A DNA stretch of 41,591 nt from Flavobacterium sp. BFFFF2 (GCA_002256385.1 NKJD01000029.1:1-41591); one strand, 5' to 3'; positions 16,872 to 26,122 are shown, counted from the stretch's first letter. The notes: generated from the sequence alone by a model not told the origin. Program-made: numbers and translations.

Positions 16872-17834
16872 ATGTTTACACTTTGTATGAGATGGATGTT
16901 AACATTGTTGTGCGTTAGTGCTGCTTGCGCCCAACCCGGCTACTACGGCGCCTTTGCATTTAAATTGTTTTACAATAACGAATTGGTCAATTTGTCGGAG
17001 CAGGCTTGGCAAGTGGTCACTTATAAACAGTCGGGCACGATGCCCACGCACAGTTATTCATTTCCCGATTTTTACCAAATCAGCGTGGATGGGGGCAACG
17101 GCAAAGCCCCCTTTTTTGTCGATATTATTCACGAAAAAGACAGCATGCGCATTTATCCGCCAACAATCGATTTCAGAACCGTCACTTTTGACCACATCGA
17201 CTTTAAAAAAGGGGTTTTCAACATCCCGAATCACTTGTATAACCTGCAAGATTTACTCAAAAAATCGCCCGATTATTATGAGTATAGTCCAAATATAAAA
17301 GGCAATTGGGATTTGTTTGCTGCCCACAAAGAGGTCTATAAATGCTATCTTGAACAGGTAGAAGCGCTTGATTTTGCAGGAACGCCGCTATTAGCTGCCG
17401 ATCAGGGACAAGCCATGAATTGGAAATCGACGTCGTTTTTGTATAAAAAAAACTATATCATCAAACACCACGATGGCTATGACAAAAACAACCACTGGGA
17501 CAACAAACATTACATTTATGAAATCAAAAATGTGTCTACTGCCACGTTTTGGGGTGGTCAAATAGGTGGGTATGAGATTTTGTCATTGTACGCAAAGGGA
17601 AGTACCTTGTATGCCATCGTTAAAAAAAGCTATCCCGATTTAAAGGGCGACACTTTTGGCGTTTACAAACTTCATTTTGTGGATGAATCGCCCATTACTG
17701 GGCCATTGGCCACTTTGCTAAAAAAGCAACAAACCACAGAAGATTACCATGGGGCCATGAAGCTGCAAGGTTATGGCGGTGCGTTGCGGCAAAAGATCGA
17801 AGCGGCTTATAATCAATTTGATAAGAAAGAATGA
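16872..17834 (+). CDS. Exported hypothetical protein, 320 aa
   Basis: The signal peptide is at residues 1-20 (MRWMLTLLCVSAACAQ). The mature protein is rich in aromatic residues and mixed alpha/beta, with no recognised catalytic motif. Segments such as YYGAFAFKLFYNNELVNLSE near the start suggest a beta-sandwich beginning. It overlaps the next gene by 4 bases (ATGA at 17831), so translation is coupled and the two products likely act together. Base composition is slightly more GC-rich than the cassette region. Confidence 0.6.
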   Translation: MFTLCMRWMLTLLCVSAACAQPGYYGAFAFKLFYNNELVNLSEQAWQVVTYKQSGTMPTHSYSFPDFYQISVDGGNGKAPFFVDIIHEKDSMRIYPPTIDFRTVTFDHIDFKKGVFNIPNHLYNLQDLLKKSPDYYEYSPNIKGNWDLFAAHKEVYKCYLEQVEALDFAGTPLLAADQGQAMNWKSTSFLYKKNYIIKHHDGYDKNNHWDNKHYIYEIKNVSTATFWGGQIGGYEILSLYAKGSTLYAIVKKSYPDLKGDTFGVYKLHFVDESPITGPLATLLKKQQTTEDYHGAMKLQGYGGALRQKIEAAYNQFDKKE

Positions 17835-19153
17835 GGCCATTTCAATACGTTTATTGGATGCTTGTTTGGCTATTTTTCGGCTCTTGCACTTGGGGACAAA
17901 TGTCGGGTGTAAGCCGTTTAAATCCAACCGATTCGTTATTGCTGGTCAAATACCGAAACGAAGTAATCAGAAGCCAAGTGTCGGCGGAAGATTCTTTAAT
18001 GACCAATAAAGAAATTGAAGCCAATTGGGGCAACAGCCGCCTCGATCAGGGCGAAATGAAATATGCGCCCGATGGGTCTTTTAAAATAAGTACGTTTGTT
18101 TTTGAGAGTTGCGGCGCCTATTGCAATTCAGAATGGTATTCATGGATTCATTTTAAAGTAAATGGTAAAGAACGAGTCAAAAAAGCCGATTTTTATACAG
18201 TGGATACCATTTACCAATTGCCCGAAAAGCGGTATTTGGTGGTGGGCAGCCACGGCCACCGACCCGCTGGGGTGCTCACCGTGCAGTGTGTGACCCCGCA
18301 ACTGATTTCATTTTTGGGCGATTCCTTAACCGTTCATCCCATTGAATATAAAACCCAAAAAACGGGGAAGCGTTCTTTTGCATGTTGTCAAGAAAACGGC
18401 GTGGACATCGAGCAGGAGCCTTATGTAAAATATGATGCCAAAACCGAAAGGTTGCGCTATCAGTACGCCAATAATTATGCCTACAGCCACAATATTGATG
18501 TGGACACTATCAGGCAAGGGCAGTTTGTGTATAGCAGGGGGTATTTTATTTTAGAAAAAGAAACCATTCAGGTACTCGACCGCCGCAGCCAACTCACCCA
18601 AACCCATCAATGGACCGAAAATTATAAAATACGATCGTCTGACACCACCAATATCCACATTGGCCTCATAAACAAGCGGCAGTTGGTGTATGATTGCATC
18701 GGCTGTGCCTCCTCGTATGCCATGGCTATCAAGGTGTTTATCTTGTTAAAAGGGGGTAAAAAAGAACTGTTGACGCTACCGACAAACGGGGCCTACTTGG
18801 AGGACATAAAACTGCTGAACATTCGGGGAAACCACTTCATTTACATAGTGACCAACGAAACCTCTGGCAACTCTGATGGCTATTTGTACTATTTGAACCC
18901 AAAAGCGTTAAAGGCCTATCCGGTCAAAGTGCAACGTTCAAAAGCAGCATTGCCCAAAGGCTGCACTCCTTGGGGCAGTTATGCTTACCTGACAATCAAT
19001 TCTGATGTCTCTGATATTTCAACGCATACTCAATTTATCAATACATCAAATAGCAAAAGGGGCGGCGTGACCACAAAATATAAACTACTTAAAATAAGCA
19101 GCAACCAATTTGTGTTAAAGCCGAGCAAAAGGACCGTATTTGAAGACGAGTGA
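17831..19153 (+). CDS. Exported hypothetical protein, 440 aa
   Basis: The N-terminal signal is YWMLVWLFFGSCTWGQ (a lipobox-like GSC lies inside, so a lipoprotein is possible). The mature part is beta-rich, contains a cysteine pair region (ESCGAYCNSEW near residue 95), a DCIGCASSYAMAIK stretch in the second half, and ends in a basic tail. No family is recognised. It overlaps the upstream gene by 4 bases. The next gene follows within 120 bases, making a three-gene unit with an L,D-transpeptidase and hinting at a cell-envelope role. Confidence 0.6.
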   Translation: MRPFQYVYWMLVWLFFGSCTWGQMSGVSRLNPTDSLLLVKYRNEVIRSQVSAEDSLMTNKEIEANWGNSRLDQGEMKYAPDGSFKISTFVFESCGAYCNSEWYSWIHFKVNGKERVKKADFYTVDTIYQLPEKRYLVVGSHGHRPAGVLTVQCVTPQLISFLGDSLTVHPIEYKTQKTGKRSFACCQENGVDIEQEPYVKYDAKTERLRYQYANNYAYSHNIDVDTIRQGQFVYSRGYFILEKETIQVLDRRSQLTQTHQWTENYKIRSSDTTNIHIGLINKRQLVYDCIGCASSYAMAIKVFILLKGGKKELLTLPTNGAYLEDIKLLNIRGNHFIYIVTNETSGNSDGYLYYLNPKALKAYPVKVQRSKAALPKGCTPWGSYAYLTINSDVSDISTHTQFINTSNSKRGGVTTKYKLLKISSNQFVLKPSKRTVFEDE

Positions 19154-19273
19154 ATGGAACAGAAAGGGAGGTTTAATTTTACCTACAATATTATAGTCCA
19201 ACAATCGTTTTCTATGGAAAATGCGCCCTTAACCAGGGAAAAATTTCCCCATCAACCAACTCATTTAAACAAT

Positions 19274-20020
19274 ATGAAAACCGCCGCTTTTTTATCCATT
19301 ATGTTTTTTATGCTTTTGGTTTTGAGTTCGTATTATCATTTTACCAAGCCAAACGCCGATGACAGACTCGCTGTTGCTGTCGCTGAAAAAGGCACACTGA
19401 TTAAAAAAACGTTGAAAAAAAATGGCATTCAATTTGATCAGTTGCAGGTGCTTTTTGTTGCTTACAAAGACGAGCAAGTTTTTGATGTATATGCCAAAAA
19501 CACCACGGACAAAATCTATACGAAAATAGAAAGTTATAAGATCTGCGAAAAATCGGGCGAGCTGGGGCCCAAAAACCGCGAAGGCGATTTGCAAGTGCCA
19601 GAAGGGTTTTATTACATTGAACGATTTAATCCGCAAAGCACCTATTACTTGTCATTGGGGATTAACTACCCGAATGCAGCCGACCGCAAACGAAGCAACG
19701 CTGCTGCCTTAGGTGGTGATATTTTTATACATGGCAAATGTGCCACCGTGGGGTGTTTGCCCATGACCGACGACAAAATAAAGGAGATTTACCTGTATGC
19801 TTGGCAGGCGCGCCAAAATGGTCAACAACGAATTCCCGTTTTTATTTTTCCGTTTAATTTCAGCCATGCATCGAGTGACACTTTCAAAGAAAAATCGAAG
19901 AACGACCCCGAATTGGTGGCTTTTTGGAACAATTTAAAAGTAGGCCATGACCTGTTTTTCAAAGACAAAAAGGCAATAAAAGTGGGGGTAGATGATAAAG
20001 GAAAGTACACGTTTAATTGA
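19274..20020 (+). CDS. L,D-transpeptidase family protein (YafK-like), 248 aa
   Basis: The catalytic block is GGDIFIHGKCATVGCLPM (about residues 147-164): the HG..x..T-x-GC signature of L,D-transpeptidases, with the GC cysteine as nucleophile. It is preceded by GDLQVPEGFYYIERFNP, typical of YafK-type members. An N-terminal membrane anchor (residues 5-22 of MKTAAFLSIMFFMLLVLSS) places it in the periplasm. I chose ATG 19274; an in-frame ATG at 19154 would add 40 residues without signal character. The family remodels peptidoglycan or attaches proteins to it. It follows the coupled pair 16872-19153. Confidence 0.8.
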   Translation: MKTAAFLSIMFFMLLVLSSYYHFTKPNADDRLAVAVAEKGTLIKKTLKKNGIQFDQLQVLFVAYKDEQVFDVYAKNTTDKIYTKIESYKICEKSGELGPKNREGDLQVPEGFYYIERFNPQSTYYLSLGINYPNAADRKRSNAAALGGDIFIHGKCATVGCLPMTDDKIKEIYLYAWQARQNGQQRIPVFIFPFNFSHASSDTFKEKSKNDPELVAFWNNLKVGHDLFFKDKKAIKVGVDDKGKYTFN

Positions 20021-20406
20021 ACAAAAGGTAAATTATTTTTGTAAGAATAAGGTTGTGTAAAATGTGACTTTGCCTTTAACGATCAAAATCGACAATAAAT
20101 GAATTAAAAATGGATCGGAATGCGCGCTCTTTGGACTGAGCAAATCTTCAATATGTAGTAGGCGATCAGTTAGCACCTTACAGAATGTATGACCAGCCTA
20201 AAGCTTAGATACATTATATGACACAAAGTTCAGCGATTAATTTATAAATTTAAATTTATTTCATAGTTTTGAGCAAATGAATTATTCTACCAATTACTTA
20301 GAATTAACCATGTCAATAATAGGCTGACAATCTGAATGAAAACGTTCAAAATTAATACGGCGCAACCGAAAAGCCTTACGAGTAGGAAATCAAAAAAAAT
20401 TTAAAA
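20021..20406. other. Intergenic, 386 bp, no gene seen
   Basis: AT-rich, with no open frame that looks like a protein. It contains an AT palindromic run (TTATAAATTTAAATTTAT near 20242) and no repeat shared with the rest of the window. The promoter of the lipoprotein gene at 20407 presumably lies here, but I cannot pick a convincing TAnnTTTG. Confidence 0.4.
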
Positions 20407-20763
20407 ATGAAAAAAAATATTTTTACCGCGACATTCGTTATTCTTTTTGCAGTTTTACTAACGAGTTGTAGTGCATTACATCAAGGATATATGGCGAATT
20501 CTGCATCATTGAGTTCAGCTAATTTTTCGTATGTTAAAAATAACATAAAAGGCGAAGCAACAGCAACTTATATTTTAGGAATAGGAGGTCTTGCTAAAGA
20601 AACGTTGGTAAATGATGCAAAACAGAAAATGTTGACGGACAATCCATTGAAAAACAATCAAGCTTTAGCAAACTTAACGGTGAACTATAAAACTTCGGGT
20701 TATTTTATATTTTATACTACATGTACCTGTACAGTAACTGCAGATGTAGTTGAGTTTAAATAG
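20407..20763 (+). CDS. Small lipoprotein, DUF6567-like, 118 aa
   Basis: The lipoprotein signal ends LLTSC (Cys21), an L-x-S-C lipobox. The mature portion ASLSSANFSYVKNNIKGEAT, then ATYILGIGGLAKETLVNDAK, matches what I remember of the small Bacteroidota lipoprotein family DUF6567 (GEA-ATY-x-x-GIGGL). It ends with a CTCTVTADVVEF strand carrying two cysteines. Role unknown; it is expected in the outer or inner membrane periplasmic face. A terminator-like hairpin follows at 20831. Confidence 0.65.
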   Translation: MKKNIFTATFVILFAVLLTSCSALHQGYMANSASLSSANFSYVKNNIKGEATATYILGIGGLAKETLVNDAKQKMLTDNPLKNNQALANLTVNYKTSGYFIFYTTCTCTVTADVVEFK

Positions 20764-20830
20764 TAGAAATTGAAAACGAAAAATTTTAGTTCCTGTACTA
20801 CGCTTGGACAGTTTTTCAAATAGTTAAAGA

Positions 20831-20862
20831 TACCCGCCGTTTTTCGAAATGGTGGGTATTTG
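20831..20862 (+). terminator. Putative rho-independent terminator
   Basis: TACCCGCC (20831-20838) pairs with GGTGGGTA (20851-20858) around a T-rich loop, followed by TTTGATT. The T tract is short, so this is a moderate call. It lies 68 bases after the lipoprotein stop codon. Confidence 0.45.
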
Positions 20863-20988
20863 ATTATAAATTAAATTTTTAATTAAGAAAAAATAATATG
20901 TCTACTTAGTGTTTTAAATTAATTGGTTTTTACTTTTTAGTTTGAACTTCGATGAAGAACTTCATGATTAAAAAAAAACAAAATTCAG

Positions 20989-21720
20989 ATGCCCTTCACC
21001 TTTTCACACCCAGCCCTTGTTATTCCTCTGGGTTATTTGCCAAAAAAATGGATTTCAATGACTGGCTTAGTCATTGGAAGTATAGCACCCGATTTTGAAT
21101 ATTTCTTAAGAATGCGCATCCAAAGTAATTACAGCCACACCATTGCAGGACTTTTTTTGTTTGACTTGCCCTTGGGAATTTTTCTAGCGTATATGTTTCA
21201 CCTTGTTGTTCGAAATACTTTATGCAGCAATTTACCCACTTTTTTACAATATAGATTCGCAGCTTTTAATCAATTTGACTGGCACTTTCACGTCAAAAAA
21301 CATTACCTAATCATCTTTATTTCTATGCTGGTTGGTGCCGCTTCACACTTGTTTTGGGACAGTTTTACACATAAAGACGGGTACTTTGTCTTGGCAATTC
21401 CATTTTTAACAGACACTGTGCATTGCTTTAATTACTCATTTCCCTTTTACAAAATAGTACAACACAGCTCAACTTTCATTGGTGGTTTGGTCATTGCAGG
21501 GGCTATTGGAACATTGCCTAAAATGCCTGATACGCTGAAATCAATCAGCGCAACTTACTGGCTTAGCATTGCTGGGTTTACACTAATAATCATTTTTACA
21601 AGAATTGCATTTTCTCCCGTTACCCTCCAAATTGGTCATTTATTAGCCACTGCTATTGCAGCGCTCTTAATTTCCACCACTGTGGTATCTTTTGCTAAAG
21701 GAAAAATCATTCCTAATTAA
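20989..21720 (+). CDS. DUF4184 family membrane protein, 243 aa
   Basis: The start MPFTFSHPALVIPLGYLPKK and the following GSIAPDFEYFLRM are the conserved opening of DUF4184. The H(P) and PDFEYF residues resemble a metal-binding site as in YdjM-like phospholipase C-fold membrane proteins. A histidine-rich stretch (ASHLFWDSFTHKDG, ~120-133) completes the likely site. About six membrane segments follow. Activity is not established for the family. Monocistronic. Confidence 0.85.
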   Translation: MPFTFSHPALVIPLGYLPKKWISMTGLVIGSIAPDFEYFLRMRIQSNYSHTIAGLFLFDLPLGIFLAYMFHLVVRNTLCSNLPTFLQYRFAAFNQFDWHFHVKKHYLIIFISMLVGAASHLFWDSFTHKDGYFVLAIPFLTDTVHCFNYSFPFYKIVQHSSTFIGGLVIAGAIGTLPKMPDTLKSISATYWLSIAGFTLIIIFTRIAFSPVTLQIGHLLATAIAALLISTTVVSFAKGKIIPN

Positions 21721-21827
21721 CTTCCAGAAAAATTGTCCATCAACTGGCGTACATCCTCCATGTTTAGGGTGCAGCCGCTGGCGCATCTTTGCCCTGTCAA
21801 TAGTGACAGATTTTAAAATATATAAAG

Positions 21828-22361
21828 ATGATAAATTTTCAAGTTCCAAACAGAGACGAAGTAGCGGCAAACAACCAAACCATTTTTGACAACCTTCAAA
21901 AAGGGCTGGGCATGGTGCCTAATTTGTATGCGGTGATGGCTTTGTCGGATACTGCTTTAGGTAATTACCTCGATTTTCAAAATGCCAAAACCAGTTTTTC
22001 AAACAAAGAAAAACAGGCGGTTAATTTAGTAGTCAGTCAAGTGAATGAATGCCATTATTGCCAATCGGCCCACACTTTGTTGGGTACCATGAATGGTTTA
22101 ACCACCGAGCAAACCATTGAAATCCGCAAAGGCAGCGCTTCCTTTGACCAGAAATTGGATTCGTTGGTGAAATTGGCCAAAGAAATTACTACCAAAAAAG
22201 GATTTGCTTGCACCGAAGCAGTTGATGCTTTTATAGAGGCAGGTTATACCAAAGGTCAAGTGATTGAATTGGTCTTTTTAGTGGCCGAAAAAACGGCCAT
22301 GAATTATGTGCACGCCCTTACCAAAGTGGACATCGACTTCCCCTTGGCTGAAATTATTTAA
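21828..22361 (+). CDS. Carboxymuconolactone decarboxylase / AhpD-like protein, 177 aa
   Basis: The AhpD-type redox motif E74-C75-H-Y-C78-Q-S-A-H82 is intact (E-C-x2-C-x3-H), in the usual alpha-helical fold ([13 protein letters not shown] upstream). Members are alkylhydroperoxidases or related thiol enzymes of oxidative-stress defence. Upstream at 21794-21809 a short inverted repeat (CTGTCA / TGACAG) could be an operator. A strong hairpin terminator follows directly at 22369. Soluble. Confidence 0.85.
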   Translation: MINFQVPNRDEVAANNQTIFDNLQKGLGMVPNLYAVMALSDTALGNYLDFQNAKTSFSNKEKQAVNLVVSQVNECHYCQSAHTLLGTMNGLTTEQTIEIRKGSASFDQKLDSLVKLAKEITTKKGFACTEAVDAFIEAGYTKGQVIELVFLVAEKTAMNYVHALTKVDIDFPLAEII

Positions 22362-22368
22362 TCATTTT

Positions 22369-22407
22369 AATAGGCTGTTTATCATGGATATCACAGCCTA
22401 TTTTTAC
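22369..22407 (+). terminator. Terminator after the AhpD-like gene
   Basis: AATAGGCTGT (22369-22378) and ACAGCCTATT (22393-22402) are perfect 10-bp inverted arms, followed by a T-rich tail. It separates the AhpD-like gene from the next one and lies over the in-frame ATG at 22384, which argues that the next gene starts downstream at 22417. Confidence 0.7.
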
Positions 22408-22416
22408 ATTTACCAC

Positions 22417-22827
22417 ATGGAACAAAAACTACCCCTTCCACCATTTACGATGGAAACTGCCCGTCAAAAAGTGCAATTGGCCGAAGATGCTTGGAACAGC
22501 CAAGATGTCGAGCGCATTGCACAGGCTTACACCCTTCATTCCGAATGGCGCAACCGGGCCGAATTCATCAATGGCAGAGATGAAATCAAAGCCTTTTTGA
22601 CACGCAAATGGCAAAAGGAATTGAATTATAAACTCAAAAAAGAGTTGTGGGGTTTCCGCGAAAACCGCATGGCCGTTCGTTTTGAATACGAATGGCACAA
22701 CCACGATGGACAATGGTTTCGGAGTTATGGCAATGAATTGTGGGAGTTTGACGAAAATGGATTGATGCAAAAGCGTTTTGCCAGCATCAATGATTTGGAA
22801 ATTAATGAAAACGATCGTTATCTTTAG
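22417..22827 (+). CDS. DUF1348 (NTF2-like, SnoaL-fold) protein, 136 aa
   Basis: The protein begins [20 protein letters not shown] and continues [19 protein letters not shown], the typical DUF1348 opening. It is rich in W, R and H on the beta sheet ([20 protein letters not shown]). The NTF2-like fold is a small cone binding a small molecule; the ligand is unknown. The start is placed at 22417 since family members begin just before the PPF motif and an upstream terminator covers the earlier ATG. It is separated from the AraC regulator by 3 bases, so probably co-transcribed. Confidence 0.8.
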   Translation: MEQKLPLPPFTMETARQKVQLAEDAWNSQDVERIAQAYTLHSEWRNRAEFINGRDEIKAFLTRKWQKELNYKLKKELWGFRENRMAVRFEYEWHNHDGQWFRSYGNELWEFDENGLMQKRFASINDLEINENDRYL

Positions 22828-22830
22828 CCA

Positions 22831-23712
22831 ATGATGATGGACAAAGACACCTTTACATTGGTCAATCCGCAAAATGGAAATCTTGCTTTTAAGCTGTTCT
22901 CCATTGAAAACAACAGCGCATTTGACCACATCCAACGCCTCAATTATTACACACTAATCTGGATTCAAAAAGGAAATGGCAGCGTAAAAGTGGATTTCTC
23001 CGAATATGATTTTGTCGAAAATCAGTTATTGGCATTTGCACCTTATCAGCCTTTTATGCTTACTGCTGCGGAAGCTATTGAAGGAAAAGTGATTCACTTT
23101 CATCCCGATTTTTTTTGTGTCATCAAGCACCACCAAGAAGTAGCTTGCAATGGGGTGTTGTTCAATAATATTTATGAACCGCCTTATGTTACCATCGACG
23201 AAACGGCCGGGGCCACTTTTCAGATGGTCATGGAGCAAATGAAGATCGAAATGCAAAATCCGGTATTGGCGCAGTATGAATTATTGATTTCTTATTTGAA
23301 AATTTTCCTGATCACCGCCGCTCGATTGAAAAAGGAACAACAAACGGTTGGCCAAACCCAAACTGATGAACACGCAGCGCCGTTTATTCTTCAAAATTTA
23401 AAAAACCACATCGAACTTCACTATAAAACCAAACATTCGGCGAGCGATTATGCCGACTTGCTCCATATGTCACCCAAGGCTTTGGCCAAAATAACCAAGT
23501 CTTATTTCAACAAAACCTTAACCGACTTAATTGCCGAAAGAATCATTATTGAAGCCAAACGCGAATTGTATTTGACTAACAAAGCCGTCAAAGAAATTGC
23601 CTACGAATTAGGCTACCAAGACGAATATTACTTTAGCCGTTTTTTCAAAACCAATGCAGCTGTTTCTCCACAAATGTATCGGGAAACCGTGGGTTTTGGA
23701 AGGGGTGGGTGA
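22831..23712 (+). CDS. AraC family transcriptional regulator, 293 aa
   Basis: The C-terminal ~100 residues carry two helix-turn-helix units: HSASDYADLLHMSPKALAKI and, after the linker IIIEAKRELYLTNKAVKEIA, the second unit YELGYQDEYYFSRFFKTNAA, the AraC/XylS signature. The N-terminal ~150 residues form a cupin-like sensing domain (NYYTLIWIQKGNGSVKVDF, FHPDFF). It follows the DUF1348 gene by 3 bases and so is likely to regulate genes around it, for example the AhpD/DUF1348 set. Effector unknown. Confidence 0.88.
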   Translation: MMMDKDTFTLVNPQNGNLAFKLFSIENNSAFDHIQRLNYYTLIWIQKGNGSVKVDFSEYDFVENQLLAFAPYQPFMLTAAEAIEGKVIHFHPDFFCVIKHHQEVACNGVLFNNIYEPPYVTIDETAGATFQMVMEQMKIEMQNPVLAQYELLISYLKIFLITAARLKKEQQTVGQTQTDEHAAPFILQNLKNHIELHYKTKHSASDYADLLHMSPKALAKITKSYFNKTLTDLIAERIIIEAKRELYLTNKAVKEIAYELGYQDEYYFSRFFKTNAAVSPQMYRETVGFGRGG

Positions 23713-23780
23713 AATAAAATTTGGATTATAGGGTTTGATAAATTCAAAGGTGCGGCTGTGGAAATCCGCTAGCTGCGATA

Positions 23781-23788
23781 TATATTTG
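23781..23788 (+). promoter_or_regulatory. Promoter -7 box for the 23810 gene
   Basis: TATATTTG is a perfect TAnnTTTG match 21 bases before the ATG at 23810. A weak TGTG lies about 20 bases upstream of it. The position supports starting the gene at 23810 and a very short leader. Confidence 0.5.
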
Positions 23789-23809
23789 CCCTGCTTAAAA
23801 ACTATTAAG

Positions 23810-24346
23810 ATGTTTTTGAATTTTTTATCTTCATTTATTAATGCAGTGTTTGAGTTATTCACATTTTTTGTACGGCAATCAAGAATTAACAAGGCATTGT
23901 ATGCGATGATTTTCGTCGTTTTATTTGGCCGATTATATCTTTATTCCACCACCAATAGTTTGCATATTGAGGCCATGCAGACCATTAATGCATCATTTTA
24001 CCGCGGCACTTTTTACGTGATTTTAACATTGTTTGCCACATTGGTCATTAGGCAATTGATCTATGACCGCAAAACACTTTTTTTAACCTTCCGATTAATA
24101 GGTTTTTCACTGGTCTTAGCAGCTGTTTTTACGGAGGTATTTACTGCTTTTCCAAGGCTACTGTTTGGCGAAATCCTACCTGTTGAAAATAAGAATGATT
24201 TGGCCCTCATTTATAAGAGGTCGCTTTTGAATCCGCAGTTCTCAATACGGTCACACATCCACCTCATCGTGGTCTGTTTTTTTGGTTTGGTACTTGTGTT
24301 AGTGTCGGCATTCGTGCAGCGGAACACCAAGGAGCAGTCAAATTGA
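23810..24346 (+). CDS. Small multi-pass membrane protein, 178 aa
   Basis: It has four hydrophobic segments, approximately FLNFLSSFINAVFELFTFFV, ALYAMIFVVLFGRLYLY, GTFYVILTLFATLVIRQL and a later FRLIGFSLVLAAVFTEVF, then a C-terminal LIVVCFFGLVLVLVSAFV. No family is recognised. The start is placed at ATG 23810 because it follows a promoter box at 23781; an in-frame ATG at 23735 would give an implausible charged leader. Monocistronic with its own promoter. Confidence 0.55.
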   Translation: MFLNFLSSFINAVFELFTFFVRQSRINKALYAMIFVVLFGRLYLYSTTNSLHIEAMQTINASFYRGTFYVILTLFATLVIRQLIYDRKTLFLTFRLIGFSLVLAAVFTEVFTAFPRLLFGEILPVENKNDLALIYKRSLLNPQFSIRSHIHLIVVCFFGLVLVLVSAFVQRNTKEQSN

Positions 24347-24404
24347 GTTGCCTTTTTATAAATGAAGCGAAGTTTGGTCTGTAGCGCTATTTTTTAAACC
24401 ATAA

Positions 24405-24989
24405 ATGATGAAACCATTCCTTTTTTTTGTTTTGATGTTGTGTTGCCATTCTTGTACCCAAAAGAAAGCAGCGCAGACTGTTTCAACTGATGTCAATGAA
24501 AAAGAAATGTATTCGGTAATCAATATTGTTTTACACGACTTACAACCCGATGAAATGGCCGAGGGGAACCAAACTCCTTATTTAGCAGACCAATTGTCTG
24601 AACCCGAATTTGTGAGCGCAAACCCCTATTTAATGCCTAAAATTGATTCACTGTTAGGGGGAGATGTCCATTTCATGCAAAGTCAGGTCAAAAAATGGAA
24701 GGGGTTTATATTAAATCAAAAACGCATCAAATACAAAACGCTCATTTCTGCCAAAAAACTTGATCAGATGTTAGATTTCAAAGCCGCAGATCGGGCAGCT
24801 ACTTTTTTTAGAAATTACCAACAAGCGTTTGGTGATAAACGCTTTATACGAATCAGCATGCCCATTTTTTCTAGAGATAAAAAACGCTTTTACATCGATA
24901 TTAGTCGGGTAGGAAGTGGATGTGGGTATGTGTATATCAAAAAGAAATCGGGCTGGGTTCATTATTCACTTGGTATGTGGGTTTCATAG
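24405..24989 (+). CDS. Hypothetical lipoprotein, 194 aa
   Basis: A short signal (MMKPFLFFVLMLCCHSC) ends in a plausible lipobox with Cys17. The mature part is charged; a conserved-looking segment FRNYQQAFGDKRFIRISMPI is followed by FSRDKKRFYIDISRVGSGCG. The last ~45 residues form beta strands ending in GWVHYSLGMWVS. I do not recognise the family, but this strand pattern is common in small Bacteroidota lipoproteins of unknown role. The second ATG at 24408 is an equal start choice. Confidence 0.55.
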   Translation: MMKPFLFFVLMLCCHSCTQKKAAQTVSTDVNEKEMYSVINIVLHDLQPDEMAEGNQTPYLADQLSEPEFVSANPYLMPKIDSLLGGDVHFMQSQVKKWKGFILNQKRIKYKTLISAKKLDQMLDFKAADRAATFFRNYQQAFGDKRFIRISMPIFSRDKKRFYIDISRVGSGCGYVYIKKKSGWVHYSLGMWVS

Positions 24990-25098
24990 CAATAATCATA
25001 AAGACAGTTCGTGTAAAAACAAAAAGTATTCAAAAAATTAATATTGAAAAGTAGATTTACATTGATCGTTTTAAGCATAAATAAATTAAATTTGACTC

Positions 25099-25392
25099 AT
25101 GAAAAACGATGATGAAATCATACAATCACTTATTGCTGGAGGCATCATAGGCGCAGCATTGGGGGCATTGGTGAGCAATGATAAAGAAGAAGGAGCAGCT
25201 TTGGGTGCTTTAGCTGGGGCAGCCATTTTGGCAACTTTTAAAGCCAACGAAATAGCCATGCAATCGAACCTTCCTATGTATGTGGAAGAAAATGGGGATT
25301 TGTATCAGATTCAACCTGGAGGATCGAAAAAATTCATCAGAACGATTGAAAAGCCAACAATCCAATTACAAAAACGGTTTAAACTAACTTAG
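25099..25392 (+). CDS. Small glycine-zipper-like protein next to a zeta-like kinase, 97 aa
   Basis: Residues 9-50 are alanine/glycine-rich (LIAGGIIGAALGALVSNDKE, then GAALGALAGAAILATF), a glycine-zipper pattern able to pair in membranes. The rest is soluble and beta-like (MYVEENGDLYQIQPGGSKKF). Only 4 bases separate it from the zeta-like kinase gene, so translation is probably coupled. Its position fits an antidote or regulator of that kinase, but it resembles no known epsilon antitoxin, and that role is inference. Confidence 0.6.
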   Translation: MKNDDEIIQSLIAGGIIGAALGALVSNDKEEGAALGALAGAAILATFKANEIAMQSNLPMYVEENGDLYQIQPGGSKKFIRTIEKPTIQLQKRFKLT

Positions 25393-25396
25393 TGTC

Positions 25397-26122
25397 ATGT
25401 CTAAAAAACGGATGCGCGTTTTTGCTGGTCCCAATGGTTCGGGTAAAACAACCATAATTAAAAAATTACAAGCCGAAATACCCTTTGGTGTATACGTGAA
25501 TGCAGATGACATTGAAAGTTTATTAAAAGAAAGCAATGTTTTACTCTTTAATGCTTATCAACTTTCGATAGACACAGCTTTATTAGAATCGTTTTTTAAA
25601 GCAAGTCACTTTTCTCCTATTAAAAGAAACGAACCAGATTTGTGGAGTAAGCTAAGTGTCAAGGAAAATGTATTGCACGTAAATACTTTTATAGATTCTT
25701 ATTTGGCAGCCGATCTGGCTGAGTTTATAAGGCAGCAGTTGCTGTTTAATGACATCTCATTTACTTATGAAACCGTGATGAGTCACGAAAGTAAAATGGC
25801 CTTTTTCCAGCAAGCAACTGAAAGAGGCTATAAAGTATATTTGTATTTTGTGGCAACCGAGGATCCCGAAATCAATATTAGCCGAGTAAATCTTAGAGTT
25901 TCGCAAAATGGGCATGCGGTGGCACCCGAAGTAATAAAAAACAGGTATTTTAAAAGTTTACAGCATTTAAAAGTAGCGGTAAAAAAAAGTGATAAGGCAT
26001 ATATTTGGGATAATTCTGGATCTACCAGCAAATTGATAGCACAAATAACGGCGGGTATTCATGTTGAAGTAATTGATACGGAGAACATACCCAACTGGTT
26101 CGTAACTTATTTAGCGAACTAA
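25397..26122 (+). CDS. Zeta-toxin-like P-loop kinase, 241 aa
   Basis: The Walker A motif is G11-P-N-G-S-G-K-T-T19, directly after the first strand (MRVFA). VYVNADDIE supplies the conserved acidic residue after the second strand, and FTYETVMSH (about residue 120) matches the substrate-binding E-T segment of zeta/PezT enzymes. Later VYLYFVATEDPEINISRVNL, then RVSQNGHAVAPEVIKNRY, correspond to the R-rich lid. Classical zeta toxins phosphorylate UDP-N-acetylglucosamine and are held by epsilon; many zeta-like chromosomal kinases are not toxic. Upstream partner at 25099. Confidence 0.85.
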   Translation: MSKKRMRVFAGPNGSGKTTIIKKLQAEIPFGVYVNADDIESLLKESNVLLFNAYQLSIDTALLESFFKASHFSPIKRNEPDLWSKLSVKENVLHVNTFIDSYLAADLAEFIRQQLLFNDISFTYETVMSHESKMAFFQQATERGYKVYLYFVATEDPEINISRVNLRVSQNGHAVAPEVIKNRYFKSLQHLKVAVKKSDKAYIWDNSGSTSKLIAQITAGIHVEVIDTENIPNWFVTYLAN

